A stretch of DNA of 39,408 nt, taken from NCBI GenBank assembly GCA_017442865.1, contig JAFRXK010000051.1, forward strand, positions 1-39,408, given 5' to 3'. The translations under genes and the position numbers were made by a program. Positions 25,494-33,983 of this stretch are shown here, one piece after another (the stretch's first letter is position 1; every line of letters starts with the position of its first letter). The stretch comes from Lachnospiraceae bacterium. Lineage in GTDB: Bacteria; Bacillota; Clostridia; Lachnospirales; Lachnospiraceae. The notes under the pieces are model-generated. The model ran no database searches and was not told the DNA's origin. It saw only the letters and a list, made by a program, of their open reading frames with translations.

Positions 25494-25511
25494 AAAAGCG
25501 AAGCTTTTTTT
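25494..25511 (+). terminator. Short intrinsic terminator after dusB
   Basis: aaaagc-gaa-gctttt (25494-25508), with T residues continuing to 25511. The stem is only six bp, so it may be leaky. Confidence 0.55.
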
Positions 25512-25525
25512 GTGAAAATGTAACG

Positions 25526-25554
25526 TTGACAGACCGATTGCTTTAAGATATAAT
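25526..25554 (+). promoter_or_regulatory. Perfect consensus sigma-A promoter for greA
   Basis: TTGACA at 25526-25531 and TATAAT at 25549-25554 with a 17-base spacer match the consensus at every position. Transcription should start near 25561, leaving a leader of about 120 bases. Confidence 0.9.
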
Positions 25555-25679
25555 ACGTTGAATGCTGCGATATCAGTATTAAAGGTATGCGCTGGGAGTG
25601 TGGTCGGAATACTCCTGACCGGCACATATGTATACGTATTAAGGGCATGTACCTGTGGAGTATAATTAGAAAGGGAAGC

Positions 25680-26168
25680 ATGGAAATGGCAGAGAAGAAA
25701 AACATTTTAACATATGCGGGTCTTAAGAAGCTTGAGGATGAGCTTCAGGATTTGAAGGTTGTTAAGAGAAAAGAGATTGCTGATAAGATTAAGGAAGCAA
25801 GAGAACAGGGGGATTTATCCGAGAATGCAGAGTATGACGCTGCAAAGGATGAGCAGAGAGATATAGAGCTTCGAATTGAAGAATTAGAGAAGCTTCTTAA
25901 GAATGCAGAGGTAGTCGTTGAGGATGAGATTGAGCTTGACAAGATAAACGTTGGCTGTGTTGTTGATGTATATGATGTTGAGTTTGATGAGGAGCTTGAA
26001 TTTAAAATTGTTGGCTCGACGGAGGCGAACAGCCTTCAGAATAAGATTTCAAACGAGTCTCCTGTCGGAAGAGCACTTATTGGTGCAAGGGTCGGAGATA
26101 CGGTCGTAGTTGAGACGCAGGCAGGAAATATTGAATACAAGATACTTGGTATTAACCGTGTCCAGTAA
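25680..26168 (+). CDS. greA: Transcription elongation factor GreA
   Basis: GreA enters the RNA polymerase secondary channel and stimulates cleavage of backtracked RNA. From the ATG at 25680 the protein has 162 residues; an ATG at 25686 is equally possible. The N-terminal coiled coil (to about residue 80) includes ELQDLKVVKRKEIADKIKEAR and the acidic tip motif GDLSENAEYDAAKDEQ, and the C-terminal FKBP-like domain shows ISNESPVGRALIGARVGDTV. The open frame extends upstream to 25587, but that stretch is the leader and does not resemble GreA. It is bounded by a consensus promoter and a long hairpin terminator. Confidence 0.95.
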   Translation: MEMAEKKNILTYAGLKKLEDELQDLKVVKRKEIADKIKEAREQGDLSENAEYDAAKDEQRDIELRIEELEKLLKNAEVVVEDEIELDKINVGCVVDVYDVEFDEELEFKIVGSTEANSLQNKISNESPVGRALIGARVGDTVVVETQAGNIEYKILGINRVQ

Positions 26169-26184
26169 ATAAATTGTTTTAATG

Positions 26185-26262
26185 GCAGTTTGGGATAAAT
26201 ATAATCAGATTATCTTTTGCAGGTAGACGATATTATATTTATTTCAAACTGCTCTTTTTTTT
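26185..26262 (+). terminator. Long-stem terminator after greA
   Basis: A 21-bp stem pairs 26185-26205 with 26232-26252, with two G-U pairs, around a 26-base loop, followed by T8 at 26255-26262. The stem is unusually long for a terminator. Confidence 0.85.
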
Positions 26263-26360
26263 ATTAATTATTTGTGAAAATATCGAAATATCTTTTCAGT
26301 TATGTTATAATAATATGTAAACTAATTAAATTCAGTATTATTTGCTATGGAGGGTGCGTT

Positions 26361-26783
26361 ATGCTTAATGCAGAAAGGGTAAAACTGATGACGCAGGCAG
26401 CTACCTGCTATCAGAAGCAGGAAAAGAAAGCTATGCGCATAAATGAATTTTATAAAAAGGATTATATTAATTATAATGTTATAAAATCAGTATTTGCATT
26501 TACACTTGCATATGCTCTGATTTTTGCAATAATAGTGTTATACAATTCGGAATGGATACTGATACATACGACGAGAGGCGCTGTGATATTTCTTGTGGCG
26601 GGCGTTGTTATTTATATTATCGGAGCGGCATTGTTTGGCGCGGTTTCCAGCAGCATATTCACAAAAAAGTACCAGGATGCCAGAGATGACATAAAAAAAT
26701 ATCAGCAGCTATTGCTAAAGCTTAACAGGCTTTATGAAGCTGAGGATGTAAAGGAGCAGGCAGATAAGGAGGATATCATATGA
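26361..26783 (+). CDS. Hypothetical membrane protein, 140 aa
   Basis: Two hydrophobic helices (about residues 44-64 and 74-97) stand between a basic N-terminal region and a C-terminal helical, coiled-coil-like tail (about 103-137). No family recognised. The ATG at 26361 is chosen because GGAGGG lies seven bases upstream; the open frame extends further but has no signal. TATAAT at 26306-26311 is a candidate -10 box. Its stop overlaps the start of the next gene, so the two are translationally coupled and lead to cdaA. Confidence 0.68.
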   Translation: MLNAERVKLMTQAATCYQKQEKKAMRINEFYKKDYINYNVIKSVFAFTLAYALIFAIIVLYNSEWILIHTTRGAVIFLVAGVVIYIIGAALFGAVSSSIFTKKYQDARDDIKKYQQLLLKLNRLYEAEDVKEQADKEDII

Positions 26784-27772
26784 TGGCGAGGCTTTGTCTT
26801 ATCAGAGACAAGATTAAAAAAATCTATACTAAATATGAAAAATTCATACAGCCTGCGCTGAAGCTTATCGTAGGTATTCTGGTTATGTATCTGCTGACGG
26901 TAAACTTAAATTACATGAGCGCACTTAACAAGTGGTGGATTATTGTAGCGATAGCGGTTATCTGCGCGATGCTTCCATGGTCGTGGATAGCCGTGCTTAT
27001 AAACGGTTATATACTGGTTAATTTTTCTGCGGTCTCGTGGGAGGTTGTGGCTGTCATGGCCGGTTTGTATCTTATCATGCTGTGTACATATTATATCTTT
27101 CATCCGCAGAACAGCATATTGTTAGTTATTGTGCCTGTTTTCCTGTGGTTCAGGCTGCCGCTGGTGCCGGTTGTTGTAACGGCGCTTTTAGTCGGACCGT
27201 CCAGCATTTTCACATTGATATTCGGAACTGTAATTTATTATGTGGTCATGATAGTGAAGGACAATGCTGCAACATTTGCTTCAAAGGAGAACACCGACCT
27301 GCTGCAGAAGCTTTCGTTTATAGTGACGAAGATATTCGGCAATAGAGAGATGTGGCTTATGTGTGCGGTGATGGCATTAACTCTCCTGGTTATATATATC
27401 GTAAAGCGCCGCAGATTTAATTATTCCAGGGAGATAGCGGTGTTGTTAGGAGTTGCAGCCGGAGTGGTTGTTTATCTTTCGGGCGCAGTAATGCTTAATA
27501 TTCCGATAGATGCGGTACGTGTTGTTATAGGAAGCATTGTTGCACTGATTATAGGACTGATAGTATCCTTTGGAAATATTGCGCTGGATTACTCGAGAGT
27601 GGAGTATGTACAGTTTGAGGATGACGATTATTATTATTATGTAAAGGCGGTGCCGAAGTTTGCAATAACCGAGCCGGAATTTACGGTTAAGAAATTCAGA
27701 CATAAAGAGGAGCCGTCAGGAGAGCCTGAGCAGAAAGGTCAGGAATCGGAGGATAAGGAAGCGACTTTATGA
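26780..27772 (+). CDS. Uncharacterised polytopic membrane protein upstream of cdaA
   Basis: A 330-residue protein with about eight hydrophobic segments between residues 25 and 270, then a Tyr/Asp-rich stretch (EDDDYYYYV, about 277-285) and a charged, Glu/Lys-rich cytoplasmic tail. No enzymatic motif is visible and I do not recognise a named family. ATG at 26780 overlaps the previous stop; a second ATG at 26783 is possible. The gene ends 55 bases before cdaA, suggesting a shared operon. A role connected with cyclic-di-AMP or wall synthesis is inferred from position only. Confidence 0.7.
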   Translation: MMARLCLIRDKIKKIYTKYEKFIQPALKLIVGILVMYLLTVNLNYMSALNKWWIIVAIAVICAMLPWSWIAVLINGYILVNFSAVSWEVVAVMAGLYLIMLCTYYIFHPQNSILLVIVPVFLWFRLPLVPVVVTALLVGPSSIFTLIFGTVIYYVVMIVKDNAATFASKENTDLLQKLSFIVTKIFGNREMWLMCAVMALTLLVIYIVKRRRFNYSREIAVLLGVAAGVVVYLSGAVMLNIPIDAVRVVIGSIVALIIGLIVSFGNIALDYSRVEYVQFEDDDYYYYVKAVPKFAITEPEFTVKKFRHKEEPSGEPEQKGQESEDKEATL

Positions 27773-27827
27773 TACGCTATCATTTTTTTATTTGTAATAT
27801 AGATATACTGAAAGACAGGAGGGAAAA

Positions 27828-28712
27828 ATGCAGGTTATAAAAGAATATCTTAAAGATTATTTAACCATACTGGCAAATGACATAACATTTGTCGGCATAC
27901 TTGAGATAATAATAATTGCATTCATTGTCTATCAGTTGATGAGATGGATAAAAAACACGCGTGCGTGGTCATCCCTGAAGGGACTTGTTGTACTTATTGT
28001 GTTTATGCTTATTGCCAAGATACTTAAGATGAATACTATTCTCTGGCTCGCAGAGAAAACCTACAGCGTTGGCATAATTGCACTGGTTATTATATTTCAG
28101 CCTGAGCTTAGAAAGGCACTGGAGCAGATAGGACAGAATAAGGTACTTAAGAGTTTTCCTTTGGGAGAATCATCAAAGTATGGCGATAATGCACTTGAAT
28201 TAAAGGATATTGACGAGATAGTGTCGGCATGCTCCGCCATGAGCAGGGCTAAGACGGGGGCGCTTATAGTGCTTGAAAAGGAGACCCCTTTAAATGAATT
28301 TATCCAGACCGGCATAAATATAGACGGTGTTGTAAGCAGTGCGCTTTTGTTAAATATATTTGAGCACAATACTCCTTTGCATGACGGAGCGGTGATTATG
28401 CGCGGAAAGAGAGTTGTATCTGCAACCTGTTATCTGCCGCTGTCGGACAGCTTGGGAATCAGTAAGGAGCTCGGAACAAGACACAGGGCTGCACTGGGAA
28501 TGAGTGAAACCACGGACAGCGTTACAATCGTGGTTTCAGAGGAGACGGGAGATATTTCACTGGCACACAACGGAAGACTTTTGAGAGGGGTTTCGGCAGC
28601 ACAGCTAAAGGAAAAATTAATTGAGCTGACTGAGATAGCAGAAGAGTCGAAAAAAGTGAATATTAAGCTTTGGAGAGGAAAGGCGAAAAATGATAAAGAT
28701 GCTAAAAAATAA
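27828..28712 (+). CDS. cdaA: Diadenylate cyclase CdaA
   Basis: CdaA makes cyclic di-AMP from two ATP at the membrane; the messenger controls potassium and osmolyte transport and wall homeostasis. The 294-residue protein has three N-terminal membrane helices (within residues 20-90) and a DAC domain with DGA at 186-188 and RHR at 218-220, the nucleotide and metal-binding motifs. AGGAGGG precedes the ATG. The stop overlaps the start of cdaR by 23 bases, the usual cdaA-cdaR pair. The glmM gene that commonly follows is not here. Confidence 0.96.
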   Translation: MQVIKEYLKDYLTILANDITFVGILEIIIIAFIVYQLMRWIKNTRAWSSLKGLVVLIVFMLIAKILKMNTILWLAEKTYSVGIIALVIIFQPELRKALEQIGQNKVLKSFPLGESSKYGDNALELKDIDEIVSACSAMSRAKTGALIVLEKETPLNEFIQTGINIDGVVSSALLLNIFEHNTPLHDGAVIMRGKRVVSATCYLPLSDSLGISKELGTRHRAALGMSETTDSVTIVVSEETGDISLAHNGRLLRGVSAAQLKEKLIELTEIAEESKKVNIKLWRGKAKNDKDAKK

Positions 28713-30072
28713 CTGGTGGCTGAAGCTGATAGCACTTGCCTTTTCAATATTTCTGTGGCTGACGATTACGAATACCACGGACCCGGAGGAGACATATCAG
28801 ATTTCGGATATACCGATACAGTTTATGAATGAAAATTCAATATATGATGATGGTATGACATATTATGTGGTTGGTTCGGGAACAACCTCTGTAGAGGTTA
28901 AGGTGCGGCATTCTCAGATGAAGAAAATATCAGCATCAGACTTTAAAGCAACCGTTGACCTGAGCAAAAGATATGGGCAGACGGGTTATGTGGAATTAAA
29001 TATTGAACTTGTGAATAATATCAGGCTTTTAGAGGGAAATTATAAACAGAAGGATTATGCGGTATATATCAGGACTGAGTATATAAAGACGCAGAAGTTT
29101 AAGATTAACCCTGAAGTAAGCGGCAAGCTTGCGGAAAGCTACAGCTATAATGTTGTGCAGCTTAACCCGAATGCCGTAGATATTACTGCGCCTGAGTCTG
29201 TGCTTGAGACTATTGGCAGCGCAGGCGTAAGGATAATTCTTGACGGTGATTCAGAGGATATTGATACAGTAGGCGACATTGTCGTTTATGATACGAATGG
29301 CAATGAAATCAATCTGGAAAACAGACCTGAAATTACTCTTGGCACCAGTCAGGTAAAGGTGCACATTCCTGTGCTTAAGATGAATACGATACCTATTATT
29401 GTCAGTGTAGCCGGACAGAATGATGTTGCTGAAGGATACCGTTATATTTCTTATGAGTGCGATATTGACAGCGTGGCGGTATCGGGTGAACGCTCGCTAG
29501 TAGACCTGATAGACAGGATTTTAATTTCGGGCGATGCAATAGATGTTACCGGCGCATCTGCGGATGTTACGGTTACAGTTGATATAAATGATTATCTTCC
29601 TGACGGAGTTGTCGTTGATGGCATCAACAGCATAGCAACAATAACCATGAAGGTTGAAAAGCTTGAAGAGCGCGAGATTGTATTAAAATATGATAATATC
29701 AATATTATAGGGGTGAATAGTTCTTATAATTATGATATAATAGGTGATGGAACAATTTCGATTATTGTAAGAGGCCTTGCAGAGGAGCTTGAGCAGATAA
29801 ATGAGGGAGATATAGCCCTTTCAATCAATGTTTCGGGACTAAGGACAGGCGAGCATTTCGCAGTGCTGAATGTAAGCGGACTTGAGGAGTATATTGTATC
29901 GGCTCCGAGCACAGTTGTCGTGAAGGTAACAATGGAGGCTGATACAGGAGATACAACGGAGAACACCTCTGAAAGTATTCCTCAGACAGAGTCTGAATCT
30001 CAAAGCGAGGAGTCACAGACACAGGAGGAAACTGAAAGCGAAGGCTTAGAAGAGACAAGCGGGGAAGAATGA
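28690..30072 (+). CDS. cdaR: YbbR-domain protein CdaR, regulator of CdaA
   Basis: A 460-residue protein with one N-terminal membrane helix (about residues 7-26) and several YbbR beta-rich repeats outside the membrane, visible as recurring segments such as DIPIQFMN, VEVKVRHSQ, VSGKLAESY, VDITAPESV and VDLIDRILISGDAIDVT. In Firmicutes CdaR binds CdaA and alters its activity. The last ~45 residues are a Ser/Glu/Thr-rich acidic tail, which is odd and may be a disordered wall-spanning region. It begins inside the end of cdaA. Confidence 0.92.
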   Translation: MIKMLKNNWWLKLIALAFSIFLWLTITNTTDPEETYQISDIPIQFMNENSIYDDGMTYYVVGSGTTSVEVKVRHSQMKKISASDFKATVDLSKRYGQTGYVELNIELVNNIRLLEGNYKQKDYAVYIRTEYIKTQKFKINPEVSGKLAESYSYNVVQLNPNAVDITAPESVLETIGSAGVRIILDGDSEDIDTVGDIVVYDTNGNEINLENRPEITLGTSQVKVHIPVLKMNTIPIIVSVAGQNDVAEGYRYISYECDIDSVAVSGERSLVDLIDRILISGDAIDVTGASADVTVTVDINDYLPDGVVVDGINSIATITMKVEKLEEREIVLKYDNINIIGVNSSYNYDIIGDGTISIIVRGLAEELEQINEGDIALSINVSGLRTGEHFAVLNVSGLEEYIVSAPSTVVVKVTMEADTGDTTENTSESIPQTESESQSEESQTQEETESEGLEETSGEE

Positions 30073-30278
30073 TGCATTTAAACCGGTATTGTGTGTAAAT
30101 GCTTAGTGAACATGCGCTGATGAGACATAATATTTTGAAAGTACATTTGTAAAAATGATAAAGGGGTATTATTAATTTACGAATGCTTTTATAGAAGTAG
30201 AAGGTACGGATGAAGCCGCAGTATAAACCTGAAAATTTGCTGCGGTAAGAGCAAAATGTATTGAAAAGGGGAATTGTT

Positions 30279-30542
30279 ATGGTTAGTGCAAAGGTAAAAA
30301 TTTCAAATCCTACAGGACTGCATCTGCGTCCGGCAGGTAAGCTCTGCAATCTTGCAGTAGGCTACAAGTCATCGATTATTTTTAAGTACGCCAAAGGCGA
30401 TGCGAATGTAAAAAGTGTTTTGAGCGTTCTTGGTGCATGCATAAAATCCGGTGAGGAGCTTGAATTTATATGCTCGGGACCTGATGAGACAGAAGCCCTG
30501 GAGGCAATTGTGGATTTGATTAGTAGTGGTTTAGGAGAGTAA
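30279..30542 (+). CDS. HPr-family phosphocarrier protein
   Basis: An 87-residue HPr-like protein from the ATG at 30279. His15, the residue phosphorylated by enzyme I, lies in NPTGLHLRPA, with Arg17 next to it. Ser46, the HPr-kinase site, is in NVKSVLSVLG. Both sites are intact. HPr carries phosphate in the PTS and in Gram-positives regulates carbon use. The upstream TTG at 30261 in the same frame is less likely: AAGGGG fits the ATG. It ends four bases before a polysaccharide polymerase gene. It may be the main HPr or a Crh-like paralogue; the unusual neighbours leave that open. Confidence 0.88.
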   Translation: MVSAKVKISNPTGLHLRPAGKLCNLAVGYKSSIIFKYAKGDANVKSVLSVLGACIKSGEELEFICSGPDETEALEAIVDLISSGLGE

Positions 30543-30546
30543 CCTC

Positions 30547-31872
30547 ATGTCAAAAATCAAGATGCCGTTTGTGTGTCTATTATTTATTACTGCATTTGCG
30601 TTAGAGAGAGCAGAACTGTATATGTGGTCAGGTGGCGTATTGCTGGCCGGAGCGGTGGTTCTTTATATTCTGCAATATAAAAAAACAGGACATTTATTTA
30701 ATCTTCCGGGACTGTTTTCGCTGTTTTTTATTGGCGGTGAGGCTTTAGCCTGCTTTAAATTAAGCGAGCTTAGCGCACTGCACTGGAGTATACTTACCTG
30801 GCTTAGCTTTTCGATGGTGTATATAGGCTTTATGCTCGGATATGCTTTTGTGGAATACCGTAGGGGTCCGCGATTAAGCATCACAAAAAAGCTTGCGGCT
30901 TATACAAGAAGAGATTTAGACAGCCGGTTGTGTAAGGAAAGAATATTCAAAAGTATTCTCGCAATATGTCTGATATCGCTTGCATGCTTTGCTTTCGAGG
31001 CGGTCAAGCTTGGGTTTATTCCGTTCTTTTCGGATGAACCGCATGCATATTCGTATTTTCATATATCGGGAGTTCATTATTTTACGGTAACATGTGTGCT
31101 GGTTCTGCCGCTTACGATTATCTATCTTTGGAATAACAGAAAGCCTGAGAAGTACAAGCTGGCACTTGTTATTCTGGCAAATATTATTGCAATATCGATA
31201 CCTGTATTATGCGTGTCGAGATTTCAGCTCATGCTTTCGGTGCTTTTGGCACTTTGCGTATTTGCATCACTGAACAAAAACTTTAAGTGGTATTATATTG
31301 TGGGCGTAGTCATGGCACTCGTGCCGGTATATATTATTTTGAGCATTGCCCGCAACCATGACGTGGCGTATCTCAACAGCATATTTGAGATGAAAAATAA
31401 AAATATGCCGATATTTATCACGCAGCCGTATATGTATGTAGCGAATAATTATGAGAACTTCAACTGTCTTACCGAGCAGCTTGCGGCGCATACCTACGGA
31501 CTGAGGCAATTGTTCCCGGTGTTTGCACTTACAGGACTTAAGTTTGTATTTCCACAGCTGGTGAGCTTCCCGCTGTACATAACAAAGGAAGAGCTTACGA
31601 CGGTAACGCTCATATATGATGCATATTATGATTTTGGAATTGTTGGCGTGACTGTTTTCGGACTCATTTTAGGCGCAGCCTGCAGCAGCCTTAGCCGCCT
31701 TACGGCGAAGGCGACAAATCCTGTTATGTATCTGTTCTACGGGCAGATTGCGATGTATCTCGTGTTTTCATTCTTTACTACATGGTTCAGCAATCCTACC
31801 ACTTGGTTCTGGCTTGGCATAACGCTTATTATATTTATTTATGTGGGAAAAACGGACAAGAAACAAAAATGA
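30547..31872 (+). CDS. Oligosaccharide repeat-unit polymerase (Wzy-like)
   Basis: A 441-residue polytopic membrane protein with about ten to eleven hydrophobic helices and a large extracellular loop (about residues 270-330) that contains several aromatic residues. The C-terminal DAYYDFGIVGVTVFGLILG segment, ending one helix short of the C-terminus, is typical of O-antigen/capsule repeat-unit polymerases. It would join undecaprenyl-linked repeat units outside the membrane. The gene is coupled to the HPr gene (4-base gap) and followed by glycosyltransferases. Confidence 0.82.
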   Translation: MSKIKMPFVCLLFITAFALERAELYMWSGGVLLAGAVVLYILQYKKTGHLFNLPGLFSLFFIGGEALACFKLSELSALHWSILTWLSFSMVYIGFMLGYAFVEYRRGPRLSITKKLAAYTRRDLDSRLCKERIFKSILAICLISLACFAFEAVKLGFIPFFSDEPHAYSYFHISGVHYFTVTCVLVLPLTIIYLWNNRKPEKYKLALVILANIIAISIPVLCVSRFQLMLSVLLALCVFASLNKNFKWYYIVGVVMALVPVYIILSIARNHDVAYLNSIFEMKNKNMPIFITQPYMYVANNYENFNCLTEQLAAHTYGLRQLFPVFALTGLKFVFPQLVSFPLYITKEELTTVTLIYDAYYDFGIVGVTVFGLILGAACSSLSRLTAKATNPVMYLFYGQIAMYLVFSFFTTWFSNPTTWFWLGITLIIFIYVGKTDKKQK

Positions 31873-31878
31873 TTTTAT

Positions 31879-31903
31879 AAGGCATTGGATTAACCGATGC
31901 CTT
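31879..31903 (+). terminator. Weak terminator after the polymerase
   Basis: aaggcattgg-5-ccgatgcctt forms a 10-bp stem with one G-U pair, followed by only TAT, so termination would be partial. Confidence 0.45.
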
Positions 31904-31950
31904 TATCATGTTACGGGAGAACGAAGTGTGAAGAAATCCGTAGGTATCAT

Positions 31951-31974
31951 GAGGTCAAAAAACATTTTGACCTC
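31951..31974. promoter_or_regulatory. Perfect inverted repeat before the first glycosyltransferase
   Basis: gaggtcaaaa-aaca-ttttgacctc is a perfect 10-bp inverted repeat 48 bases before the GT2 start. No T tract follows the right arm. TTGACA at 31988-31993 lies just after it but lacks a -10 box. It may be an operator or an attenuating hairpin. Confidence 0.45.
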
Positions 31975-32022
31975 AACATCATTTTAATTGACAACAATAA
32001 ATTGTGACTTCAAGGAGGAGAC

Positions 32023-32952
32023 ATGATTACTATTGCGCTTGCGGCTTACAACGGAGAAAAATATATAGAGGAGCAGCTTGATTCGCTTATAGAACAGGAT
32101 ATAGATGAGGATTTAAGCATAGTCGTGGCTGATGACGGTTCTGCCGATAAGACCTTTGGCATCCTTTGCGATTATGTGGAGAGGTATCCCGGACTGATAA
32201 ATGCTGCAGTAAATGAAGTGCCTACAGGCAGTGCGAAGGGTAATTTTTTCGGACTGTTAAGGAGCATAGATGATGATTATGTGATGCTCTGCGACCAGGA
32301 TGATGTGTGGAATGCGGATAAGGTGAGAGTCACATTTGAAAGGATGAAGAAGCTGGAAGCAAAGTACGGAAAGGATACGCCACTGCTGGTATTCGGCGAT
32401 GTTGAGGTGGTTGATGAAGGGTTAAATGTTATCAGCGAGTCAATGGCGCGCTACCAGAAGACTGCACCGCATCACAACGGACTGAATCATTATCTTGTGC
32501 AGAACAATATTATAGGCTGCACCGTTATGATAAACAGGGCGCTGCTTAATTATACGAAGTATGAGCCCAAGGTGTGCATGATGCATGACTGGTGGCTGGG
32601 ACTTTTGGCTTCTGCCTTCGGACATATAAGCTTTATTGACAGGCCATTGATGAAATACCGCCAGCACGGCAATAACCAGATGGGTACGAGAGCGGCAAGC
32701 GACGCCTCACAGTACATAGAACGTCTGTCAAAGGGCGAAGAGGTCAGGCGTAATTACGACATTATGTTTAGGCAGGCGGAGCTGTTTCTTGAAAGGTATG
32801 AAAATGAACTGTCTTCGGAGCAGATAAACTTAATTAAGGGCTTTTTGTCATTAAGGCAAAGCTCAAGAATAAAAAAGATATATAAAATATTTAAATACAG
32901 ACTGTTTAAGAGTACGTGGTTTTGGACGCTCGGACAGTGCTTTAGCATATAG
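32023..32952 (+). CDS. Glycosyltransferase family 2 (rhamnosyltransferase-like)
   Basis: A 309-residue cytoplasmic GT-A enzyme. ALAAYNGEKYIEEQLDSL at the N-terminus, VVADDGSADKT (about residues 33-43) and LCDQDDVWN (about 87-95) are the nucleotide-sugar and metal-binding motifs; the last is typical of the WbbL/rhamnosyltransferase-like subset. MMHDWW near 187-192 is a usual acceptor-site motif. A basic C-terminal helix ends the protein. AAGGAGGAG precedes the ATG. It should add a sugar to the repeat unit polymerised by the upstream Wzy-like protein. Confidence 0.88.
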   Translation: MITIALAAYNGEKYIEEQLDSLIEQDIDEDLSIVVADDGSADKTFGILCDYVERYPGLINAAVNEVPTGSAKGNFFGLLRSIDDDYVMLCDQDDVWNADKVRVTFERMKKLEAKYGKDTPLLVFGDVEVVDEGLNVISESMARYQKTAPHHNGLNHYLVQNNIIGCTVMINRALLNYTKYEPKVCMMHDWWLGLLASAFGHISFIDRPLMKYRQHGNNQMGTRAASDASQYIERLSKGEEVRRNYDIMFRQAELFLERYENELSSEQINLIKGFLSLRQSSRIKKIYKIFKYRLFKSTWFWTLGQCFSI

Positions 32953-32974
32953 ATAAGTTTTGGGGAGGAACGAT

Positions 32975-33967
32975 ATGGATATTGTATACGCATCAGACGA
33001 TAATTTTATAAGACACGTGGCAGCTTCGATTTATTCGCTGTTTTTTTATAACAGGGACGAGGAAGAGATAAATGTTTACATACTCTGCCCGGGACTTAAA
33101 GAAGAATCATATGCCGGTATAAACAAAATTGCACGGAAATTTGGAAGGAGCATTGAGTTTATCCAGATAGGCAATCTGAGGGAACGCTTCCCGTTCGAGG
33201 TGGATACCGGAGGCTTCAACATAAACAACCTAAGCAGATTATTTGTGTGCAGCTTTCTTCCTGAAAATGTGGACAGGGTATTTTATATTGACGGTGACAC
33301 TGTGGTTACGGATTCGCTCAGATACCTAAGCAACATTGATTTAGGCGATAATCTTGTGGCTATGGCTATGGAGCCGAGCGTGGGCATCAATATAAAGAGT
33401 GGCATTGATTTCGGCGAGGATGAGCCTTATTATAATGCGGGCGTGCTTGTGTTTGATTTGAAGAGATGGAGGCAGGAGGGCATCGAGCTTAAGCTTTTAG
33501 AGTATTACAGGGACAAGGGCGGCAACCTTTTTGCCTGCGACCAGGACGTTATAAACGGCACCTTCAGAGGCAAGGTCATGCTTTTGCCGCCAAGATACAA
33601 TTTCTTTTCAAATTATAAATATTTCAGGTACAGCGCACTGGTAAAAAAGACTCCGGCTTACGCTGCAGTCGGAAAGAAAAACTTTAATGCAGCAAAGAAG
33701 AACCCTGCAATTATACATTTCCTTGGAGATGAGCGTCCGTGGAAGAGGGGAAATTTAAATCCTTACAGAAGCATTTACAAGAAGTTTTTGAACAAGACTG
33801 ACTGGGCAAATACACCTGACGAACCGGGTATGGAGTTTTACCTGTTCGCATTTCATATTATGGAGTGGATTACCTTTATCTGTCCTCCGTTTAGGAACTG
33901 GCTTAACAGTCGTTACGGCATGAAGGTAATAAGCAACAGAAAGAAAAAGAGCAGCAAGAAGAAATAA
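32975..33967 (+). CDS. Glycosyltransferase family 8
   Basis: A 330-residue retaining glycosyltransferase. IVYASDDNF (3-11) is the family entry motif, FYIDGDTVV (about residues 98-106) holds the DxD metal ligand, and YYNAGVLVFDL and the C-terminal HFLGDERPWK are family-specific (a conserved H-x-G region). It is likely to transfer glucose or galactose to the surface polysaccharide. The ATG at 32975 with GGGGAGGA upstream is preferred to an in-frame TTG at 32960. The Ser/Lys-rich C-terminus is basic. Confidence 0.9.
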   Translation: MDIVYASDDNFIRHVAASIYSLFFYNRDEEEINVYILCPGLKEESYAGINKIARKFGRSIEFIQIGNLRERFPFEVDTGGFNINNLSRLFVCSFLPENVDRVFYIDGDTVVTDSLRYLSNIDLGDNLVAMAMEPSVGINIKSGIDFGEDEPYYNAGVLVFDLKRWRQEGIELKLLEYYRDKGGNLFACDQDVINGTFRGKVMLLPPRYNFFSNYKYFRYSALVKKTPAYAAVGKKNFNAAKKNPAIIHFLGDERPWKRGNLNPYRSIYKKFLNKTDWANTPDEPGMEFYLFAFHIMEWITFICPPFRNWLNSRYGMKVISNRKKKSSKKK

Positions 33968-33983
33968 TATTGGAGGAAGTTTC

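Noticed and set aside
25587..25679. N-terminal extension of GreA by 31 codons
   Set aside because: The extension lies in the leader, has no ribosome-binding site and does not resemble any GreA.
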